A stretch of 60,296 bases of DNA from Oscillospiraceae bacterium (lineage in GTDB: Bacteria; Bacillota; Clostridia; Oscillospirales; Oscillospiraceae). The translations under genes and the position numbers were made by a program. Below, in pieces: positions 31,188 to 39,595 of the stretch (the stretch's first letter is position 1; each line of letters begins with the position of its first letter). The stretch lies in assembly GCA_017479425.1 (NCBI GenBank), contig JAFVCD010000010.1, positions 1 through 60,296 on the forward strand. Reading direction: 5' to 3'. The notes beneath the pieces were generated by a model. The model did no database searches. It saw only the letters and a list, made by a program, of their open reading frames with translations, and had not been told where the DNA came from.

Positions 31188-33689
31188 ATGTCTGAAGGTC
31201 CGAAATATATAACCGTCCGCGGCGCGCGGGTGCATAATCTCAAGAGCATCGACGTCGATATCCCGCTCGGAAAGCTCGTCGCAATCGCCGGCGTTTCCGG
31301 CTCCGGGAAATCCTCACTCGCGCTCGGAACGCTTTACGCCGAGGGCTCGCGCCGGTATCTCGACGCGCTCTCGACCTACACCCGCAGGCGCATCACGCAG
31401 GCCTCGAAGGCGGAGGTGGACGAAGTAAAGCACGTTCCCGCCGCCCTCGCTCTCCACCAGCGCCCCGGAATCCCCGGAGTTCGCAGCACCTTCGGCACGG
31501 CGTCTGAGCTTCTCAACTCCCTGCGCCTTCTCTTCTCCCGCCTCTGAAGTCACGTCTGCCCGAACGGTCACCGCTGTCCGCCCTCGATGGACGTCGCGCT
31601 GATGCTTCCGACGAGATGTCCCGAATGCGGAGTTGAATTCTACGGCCCGGGCGCTGAGGCGATGGCGTTCAACTCTGACGGCGCGTGTCCGACCTGCTCC
31701 GGTACCGGAGTTGTGCGCGAGGTGGATATGTCCACCATCGTGCCGGACGATTCTCTCACCATCGACGAGGGCGCGGTGGCGCCGTGGCAGAACCTCATGT
31801 GGTCGCTGATGAAGGATATTGCCCGCGATATGGGCGTTCGCACCGACGTACCGTTCCGCGACCTCACCGATAAGGAGAAGGATATCGTTTTCAGCGCTCC
31901 CGCCGAAAAGCACCACTTCTTCTACAAAAACGAAAAGACCAACGTCGCCACCGAGATGGATTTTACCTATTACAACGCCGTCTACACAGTTGAAAACGCG
32001 CTCTCCAAGGTCAAGGACGAGAGCGGTATGAAGCGCGTTGCGAAGTTTCTCAGAGAGTGCGACTGCCCCGATTGCGGCGGCACGCGCCTCTCGGAAAAGG
32101 TGCGTTCGACGACCCTCGCCGGTAAAAATCTCGCGGAGGCGACCGCGATGACGCTCTCCGAGCTTATTCCGTGGGTGAAAAACGTACCTGATACGCTTCC
32201 TCTCGACCTTCGTCCGATGGCGGAGAGCATCGGAGAGTCATTTCTTGATAATGCAAAGCGCCTCATCGACCTCGGCCTCGGCTATCTGAGCCTCGACAGA
32301 GCCTCCTCCACTCTCTCCACCGGTGAGCGCCAGCGCGTTCAGCTCGCGCGGGCGGTGCGAAACGAAACCACCGGAGTTCTCTATGTGCTCGACGAGCCGT
32401 CCATCGGTCTGCATCCATCGAATATTGACGGGCTTATGGAGGTCGTGGAAAGTCTGATCGCCGACGGCAACTCGGTAGTTCTCGTCGACCATGACGTGCG
32501 CGTGCTGCGCCGCGCCGATCACATGATAGAGCTTAGTCCGCTCGCCGGCGCTGACGGCGGCACGATCCTCGCGCAGGGGACTGTCAGCGACGTCGCGGCG
32601 GCGCCAAATTCAAAGATCGCGCCGTTTATCCTCTCCGACGGCGGAGCTGTAAGCCGCAGAAAATGCCCGCGCGAGGAGCTTTTCAGCCTCGGCGCGATCG
32701 AGATGGAAACAAGCCCGATCCACACAGTTCATCCGCTCAGCGTGCGTATCCCGAAGGGCCGCCTCACCGCTGTGACCGGAGTTTCCGGCTCCGGCAAAAC
32801 TACGATGGTGCTCGAGAGCCTCATTCCCGCGCTGAATGCAAACGCGGCTGGAGAAAAGCTCCCCGGCCACATTGTTAAAATCACCGCCGACGGCATTTCG
32901 CGCGCAAATCTCATCGACGCCTCGCCCATCGGCGTGAACATCCGCTCAACAGTCGCAACGTACAGCGGCGTGCTCGACGAGCTGAGAAAAATGTACGCCT
33001 CGCTCGACTCCGCAAAAGCGATGAAGCTCGGCGCCGGCGCGTTCAGCTACAACACCGGCTCTCTGCGCTGTCCGACCTGCGACGGAACGGGTCAGATCTC
33101 GCTCGACGTGCAGTTTCTGCCGGATGTGACCATAACCTGCCCCGACTGCCGCGGAGGGCGCTACGGCGACGCGGCGTGGGAGATAACCCTCACCCCGAAG
33201 GGCGCGGAGAGAGGCTATTCGATCACCGAGCTTATGAGCATGACAGTCTCCGAGGCGCTCAGGCTCTTCAAGGGAGTCAAGCGAATCGCGGAGAAGCTCA
33301 ATGTGCTCGAGGGTCTCGGGCTCGGCTATCTCACCCTCGGCGAGGACACTCCGGCTCTCTCCGGCGGCGAGGCGCAGAGGCTGAAGCTTGCAAGCGAGAT
33401 GGGAAAGAGCCAGTCCGACAGCGTTTTCGTATTCGACGAGCCGACAATCGGACTTCACCCGCTGGACGTTCAGGTGCTGCTCGGGGTGCTCTCGCGGCTT
33501 GTGGACGCCGGCGCGACTGTGCTTGTCATTGAGCACGACCTCGACCTCATTTCAAGCGCCGATTACGTCATAGACATGGGTCCGGGCGGCGGCGCCGAGG
33601 GCGGCGAAATAGTAGCCTGCGGCACTCCCGAGGAGATAGCAGCAAATCCCGGCTCGATCACCGGAAAATACATTAAAGAGGTGCTGTAA
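31188..33689 (+). pseudogene. UvrA-like ABC ATPase with an in-frame TGA
   Basis: An 833-codon UvrA paralog of the short kind (like UvrA2/DrrC proteins), interrupted by TGA at 31545-31547. The frame is intact on both sides, and the break falls where a glycine belongs: FSRL-*-SHVCPNGHRCPPS. GGA to TGA is one base change. Two ABC modules are present: Walker [10 protein letters not shown] near residue 30 and GVSGSGKTT near 530, with signatures LSTGERQRVQLARAV and LSGGEAQRLKLASEMG. Zinc-type CPEC...CPTC and CPTC...CPDC pairs lie in each half. A restart at ATG 31587 would lack the first Walker A. TGA ends other genes here, so general recoding is excluded. It may be a true nonsense mutation, a sequencing error or read-through. 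Confidence 0.75.
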
Positions 33690-33703
33690 AGTACAGCACC
33701 TCT
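33677..33703 (+). terminator. terminator palindrome of the UvrA-like gene, first copy
   Basis: A 27-bp palindrome, AGAGGTGCTGTA-AAG-TACAGCACCTCT, that includes the stop codon. An exact second copy is at 33867-33893, on the other side of the 163-bp insertion. Only the second copy is followed by the T-run, so the original terminator was split by duplication. Confidence 0.85.
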
Positions 33704-33866
33704 AAGACTGTAGACAAAAAGGAAACGCGTTGGATAAAGGAGGCGGGGATCTGTGAAGGGGCCGGCCAAGAGGCCCCTTCACGTCGCATAATCCGCCCGC
33801 AGGCGTCATATTTTGCGCTCTCTGAGTGCAAAATATATTCGATGCGGAGACTTTGTCGACGCATTG
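33704..33866 (+). mobile_element. 163-bp terminator-inserted element, copy A
   Basis: A non-coding unit of 163 bp, found again in opposite orientation at 49945-50107 with 10 mismatches and no gaps by my count. The outer ends carry imperfect inverted repeats sharing GTAGACAAA. Inside are an 11-bp stem GTGAAGGGGCC/GGCCCCTTCAC and a 12-bp stem (ATATTTTGCGCT with AGTGCAAAATAT, one G-U). It sits between two exact copies of a 27-bp terminator palindrome. No transposase is in it; it would be a non-autonomous (MITE-like) element. A short open frame shared by both copies has no ribosome site and looks incidental. Confidence 0.8.
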
Positions 33867-33893
33867 AGAGGTGCTGTAAAGTACAGCACCTCT
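33867..33893. terminator. terminator palindrome, second copy, with T-run
   Basis: Exact duplicate of 33677-33703, followed by TTTTCTTTT. It also serves the convergent fructokinase operon, which ends at 33911. Confidence 0.85.
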
Positions 33894-33910
33894 TTTCTTT
33901 TATCTATTAA

Positions 33911-34843
33911 TTATCTATAAATAGCCTCGACCTCGCTCTTTTCGGGCATCTGCATGAGCGCGCCGCGCCGCGTTGTGACTATATACGCCGCGTGATTAGC
34001 AAAGCGCAGGGCTTCGTGCAAATCAAGCTCGAACCCGCGTTCCAGTACGGCGTTCAGCATACACCCGCAGAAGGTATCGCCGGCACCGGTTGTCTCGATA
34101 ACGCCGCCTCTTTTGCAAGCCGGCTCAAATGCCGAAGCCGCGCCGAGGAAGGCGTAGCTCCCATCAGCGCCCGCCGTTATCGTAAGCAGCCGCAGATTTG
34201 GGTAAACCGTCTGGAGCTTTCTTCCGGCATAGTCATAGTCGCGCTCGCCGATGAGGAACTCAACCTCGTTGTCGCTTATCTTTGCGATATCTGCGCAGGA
34301 AAGCCCGTATTCCATCGCAGCTCTTGCCTCCTCCGGACTCTGCCAGAGGTTAAGCCTCAGATTCGGATCGAAGCTCAGGAGCGCTCCGGCGCGTTTTGCC
34401 CGCTCCACAGCCTCAACGGTGGCTGTTCTGACCGGCTCTGCGGTCATTGAGAGCGTTCCGAAGTGGAAAACGCGGCACGAATCAACTATATCGCCGTTGA
34501 CCTCGCCGGCTCTGAGCATCATGTCTGCGCCCGGGTCGCGGTAAAAGCTGAAGGCTCTGTCTCCGCCCGGGAGAGTGTGGATGAAAGCGAGCGTGGTCTT
34601 TACCCTCGCGTCGCGCATAAGGCCGCCGGTATCGATTCCGAGAGAGTCGAGGGCGGAAACGAGGCTGTCGCCGAACATATCCTGCCCGACCTTGCCGATA
34701 AAGGCGCACCTTTTGCCGAGCTTTCGCAGCATCGCCAGCACGTTTGCCGGAGCGCCGCCTGGGTTCGGCGTAAATTTGCCGTCCGCCTCCGTGAAGTCGA
34801 TAAGTATCTCACCGAGGGCGGCGACGTCGTAAATCCTGCTCAT
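33911..34843 (-). CDS. scrK: fructokinase (PfkB family)
   Basis: A 310-residue ribokinase-fold sugar kinase. Signature 1 is GGAPANVLAMLRKLGKRCAFIGKVGQD near residues 28-54, split by variable residues; signature 2 near 250 is TTGAGDTFCGCML with the catalytic Asp. It converts fructose to fructose-6-phosphate or a related reaction. Last gene of the PTS operon, overlapping ptsI by 4 nt. Substrate is inferred from the sucrose-type context. Confidence 0.85.
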   Translation of the reverse strand: MSRIYDVAALGEILIDFTEADGKFTPNPGGAPANVLAMLRKLGKRCAFIGKVGQDMFGDSLVSALDSLGIDTGGLMRDARVKTTLAFIHTLPGGDRAFSFYRDPGADMMLRAGEVNGDIVDSCRVFHFGTLSMTAEPVRTATVEAVERAKRAGALLSFDPNLRLNLWQSPEEARAAMEYGLSCADIAKISDNEVEFLIGERDYDYAGRKLQTVYPNLRLLTITAGADGSYAFLGAASAFEPACKRGGVIETTGAGDTFCGCMLNAVLERGFELDLHEALRFANHAAYIVTTRRGALMQMPEKSEVEAIYR

Positions 34844-36519
34844 AGTCTGTATTCGTCGCTCAGAAGGTCAGCTATGCACTTCTCGCGCACGGCGCGCACG
34901 TCTGTCTCGCGTATCTTCTGGCGGAGCGGAAGAACGCTTCTCGGGGATACGGAAAGCTCGTCGATTCCGATGGAGAGGAAGGTCTCCGTAAGCTCGAGGT
35001 CAGCGCCAAGCTCGCCGCAGATTCCGACCCATACGCCGTTTTTGTGCGCGTTGTCGCAGACCATCTTGAGAAGGCGAATGACCGCCGGATGGTGGGGGTT
35101 GAAGAAGCGGCCGAGGTCGTTGTTCTGTCTGTCGCAGGCGAGAGTGTACTGCGTTAGGTCGTTTGTGCCGCAGGAGAAGAAGTCGACCTCCTTTGCGAGT
35201 CTGTCGGAGATGACGGCGGCGGCGGGAGTTTCGATCATAATACCGATCTGAACGTCCTCGGAATACGGGATTCCCTCAGCCGTGAGTTCCTTTTTTACTA
35301 CCTCACAGAGCTTTTTCGCTTCTCTGACCTCCCAGACGGAGGTGACCATCGGGAACATTATGCAGAGATGGCCGTAGGCACTTGCTCTGTAAAGCGCCCG
35401 GAGCTGGGTTTTGAAAATCTCCGGGCGGTTGAGGCAGATTCGCAGAGCGCGGTTGCCGAGCGCCGGATTCTCCTCCTTCGGGAGATTGAAGTAGTCTATC
35501 TGCTTGTCTGCGCCAATGTCGAGCGTGCGGATGACGACCTCCTTGTCGCCCATATCGGAGAGCACCTTCTTGTATGCCTCGAACTGATAGTCCTCGGTGG
35601 GATAATCGTCGCACTCGAGGTAGAGGAATTCGCTTCGGAAGAGCCCGATTCCGCCGCCGTCGTTTTCAAGAACGGTGTGAACGTCCTCCGGTGAGCCGAT
35701 GTTGCAGTAAACGCGGATACGCTGGCCGTCCTTCGTCTCATTCGGCTTGCCCTTGAGCTCGTTAAGGAGCGCCTGGCGCTTCAGAAGCTCAGCGCGCTTG
35801 GCGAGCATCTGCGCTCTCACAGCCTCGTCCGGCTCTACTGCGACGGTGCCGGTGCCGCCGTCGATGGCGACCTCGCGGCCCTCGTATTCGGTTTTCAGCT
35901 TATCACCGACGCCGATGATGGCGGGAATGCCCATCGTGCGGGCGAGGATTGCGGTGTGGCTCGAGCCGGAGCCGCCGCTTGTCACGAAGCCGAGAATTTT
36001 CGATTTATCGAGCTGAACGGTCTCGCTCGGAGCGAGATCGTCGGACGCGAGGACTACCGGCACGTCGGAGTCTATTCCTCCCGCAACCGCGCCGGAGAGT
36101 ATTCCGATAAGGCGGGTCGAGATGTCCTTGACATCGGCTGCGCGAGCCTTGAAATAATCGTCGTCCATAGCGGCGAAGGCGGCAGCCTGCATTTCGCCGG
36201 CGTCGGAAACCGCAGCCTCGGCGTTGAGCGAGGACTCCTTGATGCCCGCCTCGATGGCCTCCTCATAGTCCATATCCTCGACCATCATCGCGTGTGTCTC
36301 GAAGAGCATCGCGGCCTCGTCGCCCGCCTCGGCTCTCGCCTTCTCGGCAAGTGCGTTGAGCTCGGCTATTGCCTTTTCCTGAGCCGCCTTGAAGCGCGCC
36401 CACTCAGCTTCGGTATCTGCGACAGCGGCGCGGGTTATCTCACTCTTTGCGCGGCGGTAGAAGTACAGAGGGCCGACTGCTACGCCGGTGGAAACGCCCT
36501 TTCCCTGGATGGAAATCAT
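34840..36519 (-). CDS. ptsI: PTS enzyme I
   Basis: A 559-residue phosphoenolpyruvate-protein phosphotransferase. ATG 36519 is preceded by AAAGGAG. The phosphorylated His is His188 in GGSGSSHTAILART. The C-terminal PEP-binding barrel has the family blocks GIGLFRSEFLY, MFPMVTSVWEVREAK and FSCGTNDLTQYTLACDR. It takes phosphate from PEP and hands it to HPr. Coding it inside a sugar-specific operon is unusual, as the general PTS genes usually form ptsHI on their own. Confidence 0.95.
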   Translation of the reverse strand: MISIQGKGVSTGVAVGPLYFYRRAKSEITRAAVADTEAEWARFKAAQEKAIAELNALAEKARAEAGDEAAMLFETHAMMVEDMDYEEAIEAGIKESSLNAEAAVSDAGEMQAAAFAAMDDDYFKARAADVKDISTRLIGILSGAVAGGIDSDVPVVLASDDLAPSETVQLDKSKILGFVTSGGSGSSHTAILARTMGIPAIIGVGDKLKTEYEGREVAIDGGTGTVAVEPDEAVRAQMLAKRAELLKRQALLNELKGKPNETKDGQRIRVYCNIGSPEDVHTVLENDGGGIGLFRSEFLYLECDDYPTEDYQFEAYKKVLSDMGDKEVVIRTLDIGADKQIDYFNLPKEENPALGNRALRICLNRPEIFKTQLRALYRASAYGHLCIMFPMVTSVWEVREAKKLCEVVKKELTAEGIPYSEDVQIGIMIETPAAAVISDRLAKEVDFFSCGTNDLTQYTLACDRQNNDLGRFFNPHHPAVIRLLKMVCDNAHKNGVWVGICGELGADLELTETFLSIGIDELSVSPRSVLPLRQKIRETDVRAVREKCIADLLSDEYRL

Positions 36520-36544
36520 GGGTTTTACTCCTTTCATCAATCGA

Positions 36545-36575
36545 CAAAACGGCTGTCATTACGGCAGCCGTTTTG
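36545..36575 (-). terminator. intercistronic hairpin between ptsH and ptsI
   Basis: A perfect 11-bp stem CAAAACGGCTG/CAGCCGTTTTG with a 9-nt loop in the 69-bp gap. There is no T-run beyond the stem, so it is more likely a processing or stability element, or a weak terminator that favours HPr over EI. Confidence 0.55.
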
Positions 36576-36588
36576 TATGCGGTTTTAG

Positions 36589-36849
36589 TTACAGATTTGC
36601 CTTGAAAAAGCTCTCGAGCGCGGTGCAGACAGCCTCCTCATCGCCGCCCTCGACGGAAACGGTGACGGTATCGCCCTGCTTAATGCCCATCTGCATGAGA
36701 GCCATAAGCTTGAGCGCGTTGACGCTCTTCTCGCCCTTCTGAATGGTGACGGTGGAGCCGGCAAAGCCCTTTACTTCCTTGACGAGAACTCCGGCGGGAC
36801 GGGCGTGGATGCCGACGGGATCGGTGATGGTGTACTCAAACGATTTCAT
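36589..36849 (-). CDS. ptsH: phosphocarrier protein HPr (no Ser46)
   Basis: An 86-residue HPr. The active-site His15 lies in GIHARPAG. The regulatory serine of Gram-positive HPr (Ser46, in a context like VNLKSIMG) is not there: the aligned stretch is VNALKLMALM, with Lys47 at that place. HPr kinase therefore should not be able to phosphorylate it at this site, which removes the CcpA-linked control arm for this copy. It starts 18 nt after the EII stop with AAAGGAG upstream. A second, regular HPr may exist elsewhere. Confidence 0.9.
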   Translation of the reverse strand: MKSFEYTITDPVGIHARPAGVLVKEVKGFAGSTVTIQKGEKSVNALKLMALMQMGIKQGDTVTVSVEGGDEEAVCTALESFFKANL

Positions 36850-36867
36850 GTTATTATCTCCTTTTAA

Positions 36868-38751
36868 TTATTTAATTCCGCATTCAACCTTTTCGAGCTC
36901 TTCCGCGTTTGTGAGAAGAACGACCACGCAGTCGGAATAACCGGCGGCCTTGATCTTCGCGGAATCGAAGGTGAGGAGCTTCTGACCGGCCTTGACGGTG
37001 TCTCCCTCCTTGACAAACGCCTCAAAGCCGTCTCCGTTCATGTTGACGGTGTTGACGCCGACGTGGATGAGAACCTCCATGCCGTTCTTTTCAAGAGTTA
37101 TGGCATGCTTCGTGTCGAAAACGCTCGTAACTTCGCCGTCAAACGGGGCGTAGACGATGCCCTCGGAGGGCTCGATGCCGACGCCGTCGCCGAGGATGCC
37201 GTCAGCAAAGGTTGCGTCGGGAATGGCCTCGCGGGCGATGACCTTACCGTTGGTGGGCTGAATGAGCTCGCCTGCGGCACAGCGGATAACGCTTGCGGTG
37301 GGAGCCTTTGACTCAGCTTTTGCGGGTGCGCTGGGAGCGGTCTGCTTTTTCGGCTCATCCTCGTTCCAGATGAACCATGTGATCGCAAACGCAACGCCGG
37401 CGGAGATGAGCATAAGGAGAAGGTACATCGGGATGTTGTTGATCGCGGGGATTCCGGGAATACCGGTTACGCCGTAGGTGGTGGCGCCGAACTTGACTAC
37501 GTTGCCGTTCATATCGGTACCGGTCATCCAGGAGGCGAAGAGAGAGCCGACAGCGCCGCCGATCATACCGGCAATAAATGGCTTCATGAAGCGGAAGTTA
37601 ATTCCGAAGATAGCGGGCTCGGTGATGCCGAGGGACGCGGAGAGTGAGGACGGGAGCGCGACGGACTTCGTCTTCTGGTTCCTGCACTTTAGAGCGACCG
37701 CGAGGCAGGCGCCGAACTGGGCGATATTCGCCGCGGTTGCGATGGGCATCCAGGTATTTACGCCGGTGGAGGAGATCATGCCCGCCTCGATGACGTTGTA
37801 CATGTGGTGCAGACCCATGACGACGGTGAACGGATATATAGCGCCCATGACCGCGGCGCCGAGGCCGAAGCCGATGGTGATAAGCGCCTGCGCACCCGCA
37901 AGTACCCAGTTCTCAAATACTGAGAACACGGGGCCGATGACGGTGAAGGTTAGGTAAGCGGTGCAGACTACGGTGACAAGCGGGGTGACGAAAAGGTCGA
38001 TCATTTCGGGAACGTGCTTATGAAGCCACTTCTCGATGGTGCTCATCAGGAGAACCGCCAATATTACCGGGATAACGTGACCCTGATAGCCGACCTGTTG
38101 TATCGGATAGAAGAAAATCGACCAGGTCGGTATTTCACCTGCGGCATAGTTGCCGACTGTCCATGCGTTTATTAGCGCGGGATGTACCATCATAAGGCCG
38201 ATAACGGCGCCGAGGAAGATATTGCCGCCGAAAACTCTCGCGGCGCTTATTGCGACGAGAACGGGAAGAAGCGCGAACGCGGTGTTTGCGACGAGGTCAA
38301 GGAACGAGAACCAGTCAGTCTGACCGAAGGCGGGTGCGAACTTAGGAATAGCCTCAACGATACCCATCATAAGGCCGGAGGCTACGATTGCGGGGAGGAT
38401 CGGAACGAACACATCACCGGGTGTCTTGAGGATCTTCTTCCACAGTGGCATCTTGGAGGCGGCGGCCTGCTTTACCTCGTCCTTCGTGGCGGCGGTCATG
38501 CCGGTTACGGCGAGAAACTCGTCGTAGACCTTGTTGACGGTGCCGGTGCCGATGATGAGCTGAAGCTGACCGTTGGAATCGAACATTCCCTTTACGCCCT
38601 CTACGTTTTCAAGGGCTTCCTTGTCGATCTTGGAGTTATCCGCGATCACAAGGCGCAGGCGCGTGGCGCAGTGTGCCGCGCTGATGATGTTGTCGCGTCC
38701 GCCGAGGTGAGAATATATCTCTTCGGCGCACTTGCGGTAGTCGAGTGCCAT
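36868..38751 (-). CDS. PTS enzyme IIBCA, glucose/sucrose family
   Basis: A 627-residue fused sugar transporter. The IIB domain has the phosphorylated Cys28 in AAHCATRLR. The IIC channel spans about residues 105-455 with ten or so membrane segments, including HPALINAWTVG. A Pro/Ala/Lys linker (about 460-480) leads to the IIA domain with the active His563 in VLIHVGVNTV. Sugars enter as 6-phosphates. Sucrose is the best guess, because a fructokinase and an amylosucrase-like gene are in the operon; trehalose or another alpha-glucoside cannot be excluded. No PRD antiterminator or LacI regulator is adjacent. Confidence 0.88.
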   Translation of the reverse strand: MALDYRKCAEEIYSHLGGRDNIISAAHCATRLRLVIADNSKIDKEALENVEGVKGMFDSNGQLQLIIGTGTVNKVYDEFLAVTGMTAATKDEVKQAAASKMPLWKKILKTPGDVFVPILPAIVASGLMMGIVEAIPKFAPAFGQTDWFSFLDLVANTAFALLPVLVAISAARVFGGNIFLGAVIGLMMVHPALINAWTVGNYAAGEIPTWSIFFYPIQQVGYQGHVIPVILAVLLMSTIEKWLHKHVPEMIDLFVTPLVTVVCTAYLTFTVIGPVFSVFENWVLAGAQALITIGFGLGAAVMGAIYPFTVVMGLHHMYNVIEAGMISSTGVNTWMPIATAANIAQFGACLAVALKCRNQKTKSVALPSSLSASLGITEPAIFGINFRFMKPFIAGMIGGAVGSLFASWMTGTDMNGNVVKFGATTYGVTGIPGIPAINNIPMYLLLMLISAGVAFAITWFIWNEDEPKKQTAPSAPAKAESKAPTASVIRCAAGELIQPTNGKVIAREAIPDATFADGILGDGVGIEPSEGIVYAPFDGEVTSVFDTKHAITLEKNGMEVLIHVGVNTVNMNGDGFEAFVKEGDTVKAGQKLLTFDSAKIKAAGYSDCVVVLLTNAEELEKVECGIK

Positions 38752-38766
38752 ACTTGTATCTCCTTT

Positions 38767-39591
38767 TTAAATTAATTTCAGGTCTGTGAATGCTTTATAT
38801 AATCCGTCCTCCTCGACAGAGGGACAGACAATATCCGATAATTCCTTGAGCTGAGGCGAGCCGTTGGCCATGCAGACGCTCGTGCCGACGACCTTGATCA
38901 TCTCGAGATCGTTCATGCTGTCGCCGAAGCCGATGGTATCCTCGATGTCGAAGCCGAGCTTCTCTGCGGCGAGTCGAACCCCTGTGCCCTTGCTGAAGCG
39001 GCGGTTTATCAGCTCTCCGTTGAGGCAGCCTCGGGCGGCAAGATCCTGAATGCAGAAGTCAAACTCTTTTTCAAGCTCGCGCTTTGCCGGCTCGAGCTGG
39101 CTCCATTCAAGGCACATGATAACGACCTTGTAGATGGGTCTGCCGTCGTACTCCGCCATCGGTCTTATATTCAGTTCCTGCGCGAGAGCCTTTCTCCAGC
39201 GCACGAGCTCGGAGTTGCCCTCACCTGCGTTCGCGAGAAAATCGCCGAGGTTTTCGTCACCGAAGGTCGCGTCCTTCGCCTCGATAGTTCTGAAAACGCC
39301 GTTTTCACCGAGCAGGCGCATTGCTTTTTCAAGCTGAACGTCGGTCATCGGGCAGTCGAAGAGCACTTCTTCGCCGGCGGTGACGTAGCCTCCCGCAGAG
39401 GCGACCACGCCGTCAAACCCGAAGTGCAGGAGCGGAGAGAGCATATCGAGGTTGCGCCCGGTGCAGAGAAAGACCTTGTGTCCGTTTTTCTGCGCCGCCT
39501 TTATCGCGCGTACGGCGCTCTCGGGCGGGTCGTTCGAACCCGCGACCGTCAGCGTTCCGTCGATGTCGAGAAAGATGAGCTTTTTCTCCAT
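38767..39591 (-). CDS. Cof-type HAD phosphatase
   Basis: A 274-residue HAD hydrolase of the IIB (Cof/YbiV-like) subfamily. Motif I is FLDIDGTLT at residues 6-14, motif II CTGRN near 43, Lys of motif III in RFSKGTGVR near 203 and motif IV GFGDSMNDLEMI near 220. It lies 15 nt before EII and 4 nt after the amylosucrase-like gene. That placement suggests it removes phosphate from an imported sugar phosphate, but family members are promiscuous. Confidence 0.85.
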   Translation of the reverse strand: MEKKLIFLDIDGTLTVAGSNDPPESAVRAIKAAQKNGHKVFLCTGRNLDMLSPLLHFGFDGVVASAGGYVTAGEEVLFDCPMTDVQLEKAMRLLGENGVFRTIEAKDATFGDENLGDFLANAGEGNSELVRWRKALAQELNIRPMAEYDGRPIYKVVIMCLEWSQLEPAKRELEKEFDFCIQDLAARGCLNGELINRRFSKGTGVRLAAEKLGFDIEDTIGFGDSMNDLEMIKVVGTSVCMANGSPQLKELSDIVCPSVEEDGLYKAFTDLKLI

Positions 39592-39595
39592 TATC

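Noticed and set aside
31188-33689. TGA decoded as glycine throughout the genome
   Set aside because: TGA serves as the normal stop in other genes here (for example at 8558-8560 and 46239-46241), and no other conserved gene has an internal TGA.
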